64,000 bases of DNA, from contig CM028893.1 of assembly GCA_016801885.1 (NCBI GenBank), positions 7,143,950 through 7,207,949 on the forward strand, in the 5' to 3' direction. The notes beneath the pieces are model-generated. The model worked only from the letters and a program-made list of their open reading frames with translations, was not told the DNA's origin and made no database searches. The position numbers were made by a program, and so were the translations under genes. The DNA comes from Toxotes chatareus. Taxonomy: Eukaryota > Chordata > Actinopteri > Toxotidae. Positions 55,701 to 61,700 of the stretch are shown here, one piece after another (positions within the stretch are counted from its first letter, which is position 1; each line of letters opens with the position of its first letter).

Positions 55701-58700
55701 GTGGAGAGTGTGCGAGGCAGCACTATAGACCCCGCAGCTCATCAAACCCATCATCTCGCCTGCAGCTGCCTAATCATGCGGCTTTCAGGTCTTCCATCCA
55801 GACAGACATATGCGCACATACACACTAGCTGCAGCAGTGGAGATAAGGTGGACTGCACGTAGGACGCAATTAAAGAGGAGCTCTGTTATCGAGGTATTCT
55901 CGCGATCAGCTAAGGTCTTAAGGGGTTTCTCTCCCTAAAGCAGCAAGGGTCAGCTGCAGCTTTAAGTTTTTAAGTCAAAGCCTCACTAGGGCTGAGAGTA
56001 ACACATCTGACCCGAAGCAAACTCTGACCCTCTGCAGAGATGTAGTGGATTTAACTCTCTATGTCTATTAACATGTACAGTTTTTGCCACAACGAACATG
56101 ATATCACTGTCAAGGGATATGTCATATATGGCCATATATGAGAGCAGACTTACGTTTTCAGACATCTCCAGAACAGCGAGCACAAAGAAGATGTACTCCT
56201 GACCATTCTGGAGTTGCTTGTTTTCAAAGTCCCCGTAGATCTTGCCATCTCCCAGGGTGAACTCTTTAGGCAGGTCTTTGAAGTAGGCAGCGATATAGGC
56301 TTTGGGTTCTGCCTGCCTCCGGAACCGAAGGCCTCTGCTAGTTCGGTTTATCTCCTTCAGCAGCTACAGTGAGGAGTAAGAAGCAGACAGTTGATAACAC
56401 ACAGGGACACGTTCCAGCACACACATGAAAACACATCCACACAAACCAGATCTGTCTATCTAGATGTTTTTTTTTCTGATTGCTGAGCTGAAAATGCTGA
56501 TTGCAAAAAGCAGAACATTACAGAAAAGATCAATGACTTATTTAATCAGTTTTTTGACTACAAAAGATTGTGAGATTAAAAGATTGTGTGGCTTTCCAGC
56601 ATATAAAACAGTTGAGGATTATCCAACAGCTTCAAACAGCGAAAAAGACAGAATTCATTTAAAACTTACATAGCTCAATTATTTTTTCTTGTTGATTTAA
56701 TCAGAAACATTTTTGCTTAAACTTGTAGACAAATAGTATTTGGGGATAAGTTGTATTTTATTAGCTGTGTACAATTGGGTTTTTTCTAATTCATTGTTTT
56801 TTAAATATGAACAAAAGATGATCACATATCATGTCAACAAATTGCTTCAGACTATGTTTTTCCTAGTGTAACAAATTATCTTCAAAATTAAAACACCAGT
56901 ATGTTATTGGCAGAGAATACCCCAAAAACTGAACACTTAAACATGAGTTTTCAAAGGGAATTATTGCATATCACATCACTGCTGTAATTAATGTTAGATC
57001 TAACAGCCACCAACAATAATAATAATGCTAATAAGCTGAAAGAAACACATTAGGTGTGTCCTTCATACAAGTCTGTATCATTTGACTTTAAACATCCAGT
57101 ACAAAGCATGCATCATAATTATGCTAATCAAGCCTGGCTGGTTGTTTGGGCATCTGATTTCCTATCTCTGACTTCTGTGGACGAATCAGCGTGTGTGTGT
57201 GTGTGTGTACGTGCATGTGCTCGCTGTGTGCACCTGTCATTCACATTAGAGTGTGTGTGTTCTTGTGTGTGCTCTGTTTTGGCTGCTGGGCTGTTGGTGC
57301 TGCCCGATAATGTCTTCAATCATCTCTCCTGTCAACACGGCTAAATCTAGCTGCCCTTGGGAAAAGTTGTGAAAAGGTGAATGCCAATATTGACAAACAA
57401 ATAAATTCTGACAGAGGGGCGACTTTTGGGCAATCGGTCAAGGCTACAGACATGGGCCTGTAGGCATGAGCTGTAAACCCAGTGGCAGATGAGACATGGT
57501 GTGTTTTCTTTTAGCCTCCTAGACATCTGATGTGTTGTGAATTTCATACAATACAAAAATTTTAAGTCTCACAATTTCAAAATAAGTTATAACTAGCCAG
57601 AGGTTTTGATTTACAGATAGAAATCCCTGCCAGAATTTCAAATTGCAGTAACCTGAAGGGGACTAGCTTTTCTTGGAAAGAGACTGTTGCACTGAATGTG
57701 TTGAGTCATTAGACCCTGCATAAAGAAAAATCTCAAACGTCATTGCAGATTACTATGCATAGTGAGAAAAACTTTAGTTTCCTTACACATTTAATCATGC
57801 ATGCAATGCACAAAAACTCTTGAATTGTCTCAACTAGTTTAATATAAAAGTTGTCAAGTGTTTTGTGCATATGCAGTAGCCTAGCTTTGCTTGGAATGAG
57901 AAGAGACATGAAGGCCTGATGCAGCTCTTCAGGTAATTACCACAGACAGAAAGAGGAGGAGGAGGAGGTGGGGATGGGGGTTGAGTTTGCAGTGCACTTG
58001 ATGGCTACTTCATGTTCTCATTTCCATATGAACAGTGCTCTCTGCAGCTATTTGCGTCAATCAGTAAGACTCATCTCCTGTTCCTCCTGCCCTCTTAACT
58101 GCCTCAACTTCTTTTTTCCAGATTTGAGAAAAGAAATGTGTGATATGGGAACACATATGCAGTTAAGAAGCTGGGTACAATAACTGGGTAATAGAAAAAT
58201 AACTGGAATTTTGCATAACATACTTATTTAGTTACTTACTTACATACTATTCTTTCCTGGTAATCTTAGTCAGCATAACCAGCTCATTCTTTAAACCTAC
58301 CTCCTCTAAATTCATCTCATCAGGATTGTCCCAGGGTTTGGAAAACTTGCCAGTGCGCTGCTTCTTCAGAGGCACTACAACGATGTAATATCCCCTGCAA
58401 AATAAAATGTGAAGTACAGCAAATTAATATTCTAGGCAAAGTCAGATTTCAATGCCACTTTCCAAACATCACAGGTTCACCTGTTTTGTTCAATTGTCAG
58501 TTTTCTGGACAAACAAGACCCCGTCTGACAGAAAGAATTAAATACAGTGCCCACCATGTCTGGTCCAATGAAAATTAATCATGCCGTTAGCATGTTATGT
58601 GATTCTTGATCAGCTGGTTAGGACAGCTGTCTTCTATGTGTTCTGTTTAGTTTTGGCATACTTAGAGATGTCAGGCAATACAGTTACACCTCACTGGGGC

Positions 58701-61700
58701 CCCCTGTGGGTTAATTAGGAGACGTGAATGCAGAAAAGACACAGAATTAGAGGGATTTTCATCCCTTCATCAGGGTGGCAAGAGAGATAACGGCCTTTGC
58801 CAGAGTTGGGCTTCCTGGTTGGGCACTGCACAAGCCAGTGTTAGCCAGGAAGGCAGTGTGGCAGGCTAATGGGAAACTAATTAGCTTAAGCTCTGGCGTC
58901 AGAGACAGTGGGCCAAGTGCATCCAGCAAGATCAAAAAACCCAAGATGGGTTTGAAGCGTCAGTCTGCAATCGGATGTGCTCCTTGGCCTCCTGACAACC
59001 CCGGGCTTTGTTGAAAGGCTAGAAGAGACTTTACAGGGCTTAGAGGAGTGCGCTTAAATGAGTTGGGCTGCTTCAATGTGTAATGACTGAGGTGAAGTGG
59101 ATATTACACTGAAATGTAGGGATGAATTTAAATGACTCAGTTTGGAAGAATTAACCCTGCACAAGGTCAGCTATCAAGTTAACTTGTTACAGTGCATCAG
59201 TAAGACGTAATAATCAGTAATATGAACAATGGCAAAGAAAGTTACATTGCACTGTAGTGATGTCTTTATAGGTCAAATCATATTATGCTTTATTTTGAGA
59301 CAAGATTTGATTTGTTTAAGCTGACAGTTTGTAATACTGTTATCCTGCCTTACTTTATATAAAATAACATAGTTAATTCAGAAAAAATCAGCAGTCCAGT
59401 GATTTGACTGACAAAATGGACATGAGGGCTCCTCACCTGATGATTCAAATCAACATTAAGGGAGAAGTGCAAATTAAAAGCAATTGAAAATCACCTTTAG
59501 TTTGATCATCGGCACTCACCTTACTCTCTCAGATGTTTGCACTGATGGTAACTCCACAGTCACCATGCCGTCTGAGTTGGTCTTGCCAATCAGGTACGGT
59601 TTGGTGCGAAGGATGTCTGGGGCCGTCATGGTGGACACCCGGTGCTGCAGACCTCCGGCGCTGTTGCCACGGTTGGTCAGGAGGAAGGAGTACTGTGTCT
59701 CAGGTTGCAGACCCGTGATTAGCTTCTGCGTTTGCTTCCCATCCACCTCCACGCTCTGGCCATTATCGTACAGGATCTGTATGCGAATGAGTTGATGTTT
59801 CATGTACAGACTCACATCTTGGTTGTGGATGTTAGCTGAATAATTTTTCTTGTCTCAGTAATGCGAAGAGTACCTCAATACATGTGAAAATGTTATATTT
59901 ATCTAGGCAGTGCTCACAGTGAAAGGTTGAGCAGGGTTGTAGGTGTCTGGGATTTCCCAGGTCAGCCACACTGATGTCTTCATGGCAGCTTTCACGTGAA
60001 AATTTTTTGCAAACACTGCTAAAAGAAAGGGGGAGCAGGTGATTTAGACACAAAACATCCCTTTTTATCTATCTACACCAGTGGTCCCCGACCAGTGCTT
60101 ACCTGAGAATGTCTCCTTCAAAACCAGGCTGAAATCATTACTACACTGAACTCAACTCCTCTTACCTTCTTACCAACACCAGCTTTTAAGTTAAAGACTG
60201 AGCTTTGCTTGCATGGCAAGACACAAAGAGACATACATACTTACTCCATGTGAGTTCTTAAATCATGGTTAGATTATGGAGACTACAGGTAGGACAACAT
60301 GTTAACACCAGAGTCCTCTGGTTGATTCCATACTTTCTCAACTTCTGCCATTTGAGGCTTTCTGAGGAAGGTGTTGTGGTTGGAAAGGTCTGCGCAGGGA
60401 AAGGTTGATTTTAAAAGGGAAAAAAGGGCTAAAAAGGTTCAGGGACTGGTCCTACCTTGATCCAAAGGCTGTGTCCTGAATTGGACACTGGGGCTATAGG
60501 GACCAGAGCCCTTGTTGGTGAAGGCGCACATTTTAATATCATAAGTGGTATCTGCTTTAAGGCCATCCAGGATGACTGTTGATTCCGGGGCAGTGATGAA
60601 GAGTTCTGAGGGACTGCGTGGGCTGTTGATGTCCTTATACTGCAGAGCATATTTCACTATTTGGCCGTTTCGCTCTGCCAGCAAAACAGGTTTCCAGCTA
60701 ACCTGAATGGTGGAGGTGGTGGCACCTTCTGCCGTAATGCTCTGAGGGTAGCCACTTGGGACATCCTCATTTGTGGTGACTTCTTTGACTGTCTCTTCGC
60801 CAAAGCCCACCTTGTTGCGTGCAGAAAGGCGGAAAGTGTAAGAGGCTCCCTTATGGATCTCTTTGGTTGTGTAGTGGTTCTCTCGCTCGGAGAACTCGAT
60901 GACAGTCAGTGGATCCACGTCTTTGCGTCCAAAACGGAGGCGATAGCCTTGTAAGGGCCCATGGGTTAATGCTGGGGGATGCCACTGGAGGAGAGCTGTG
61001 CCCATGTTGGTTGTGCTGATCATTAGCCGAGGTTTGTCAGGAACTAAGCACCAATGGAGAAAGGGACAACTTGTTATGGATATGGATAACCATGTTTCCA
61101 TCTTATCATATTTGTAATGGGCAGGCATTTGTATCAATCTGTTATCTGTAATTTTCTCTGTCTGTCTTTTACTGGCTTTTTACTAGGTGAGTTGAGCTGA
61201 ACAGGGTTGTCCTTTTTTTTTTGTCTTTCTTTCACTTTCTCTATATTTTCCATTACTTCAAGAATGCCTTCAGCATTGCCGTGTCATACCAGTGGGTAAG
61301 AGTTATTGCACTAAACGAGACAGCAATTAGCTGCTTTCACACTTTTCATGCTCAGTGACAAGAATATTTGCTGATTGCTTTTTTTCCCCCACATTAGATG
61401 CAGTTTTACAAAGCAGAAATGCAGTTTTGAACTTATAGTATATTAGCCGAGAACCAAAGGAGATTTATCAGCAGCGACGAGTTACGTTACCTGCGCCAGT
61501 GGTGGTGATCAGTTTGGGCTTGCTGCGTGCACCGTCACCCTTTGTCGTGTAGGCTGCCACAGTAACTGAATATGTGGTCTCAGCCTGCAGCTCTGTGATG
61601 ATCATTTCCTGTAAAGATGCAGGACTTAAGTTGCAGGACACTTGCTGATTTGCAAAGTTAAGCAAGCAGAGAGAGATACAAGTGGGATGTGATGTCAGCA

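Noticed and set aside
58759..59014. Open frames on both strands within a ptprd intron
   Set aside because: No acceptor/donor pair in the right phase and no known peptide; a noncoding element is likelier.
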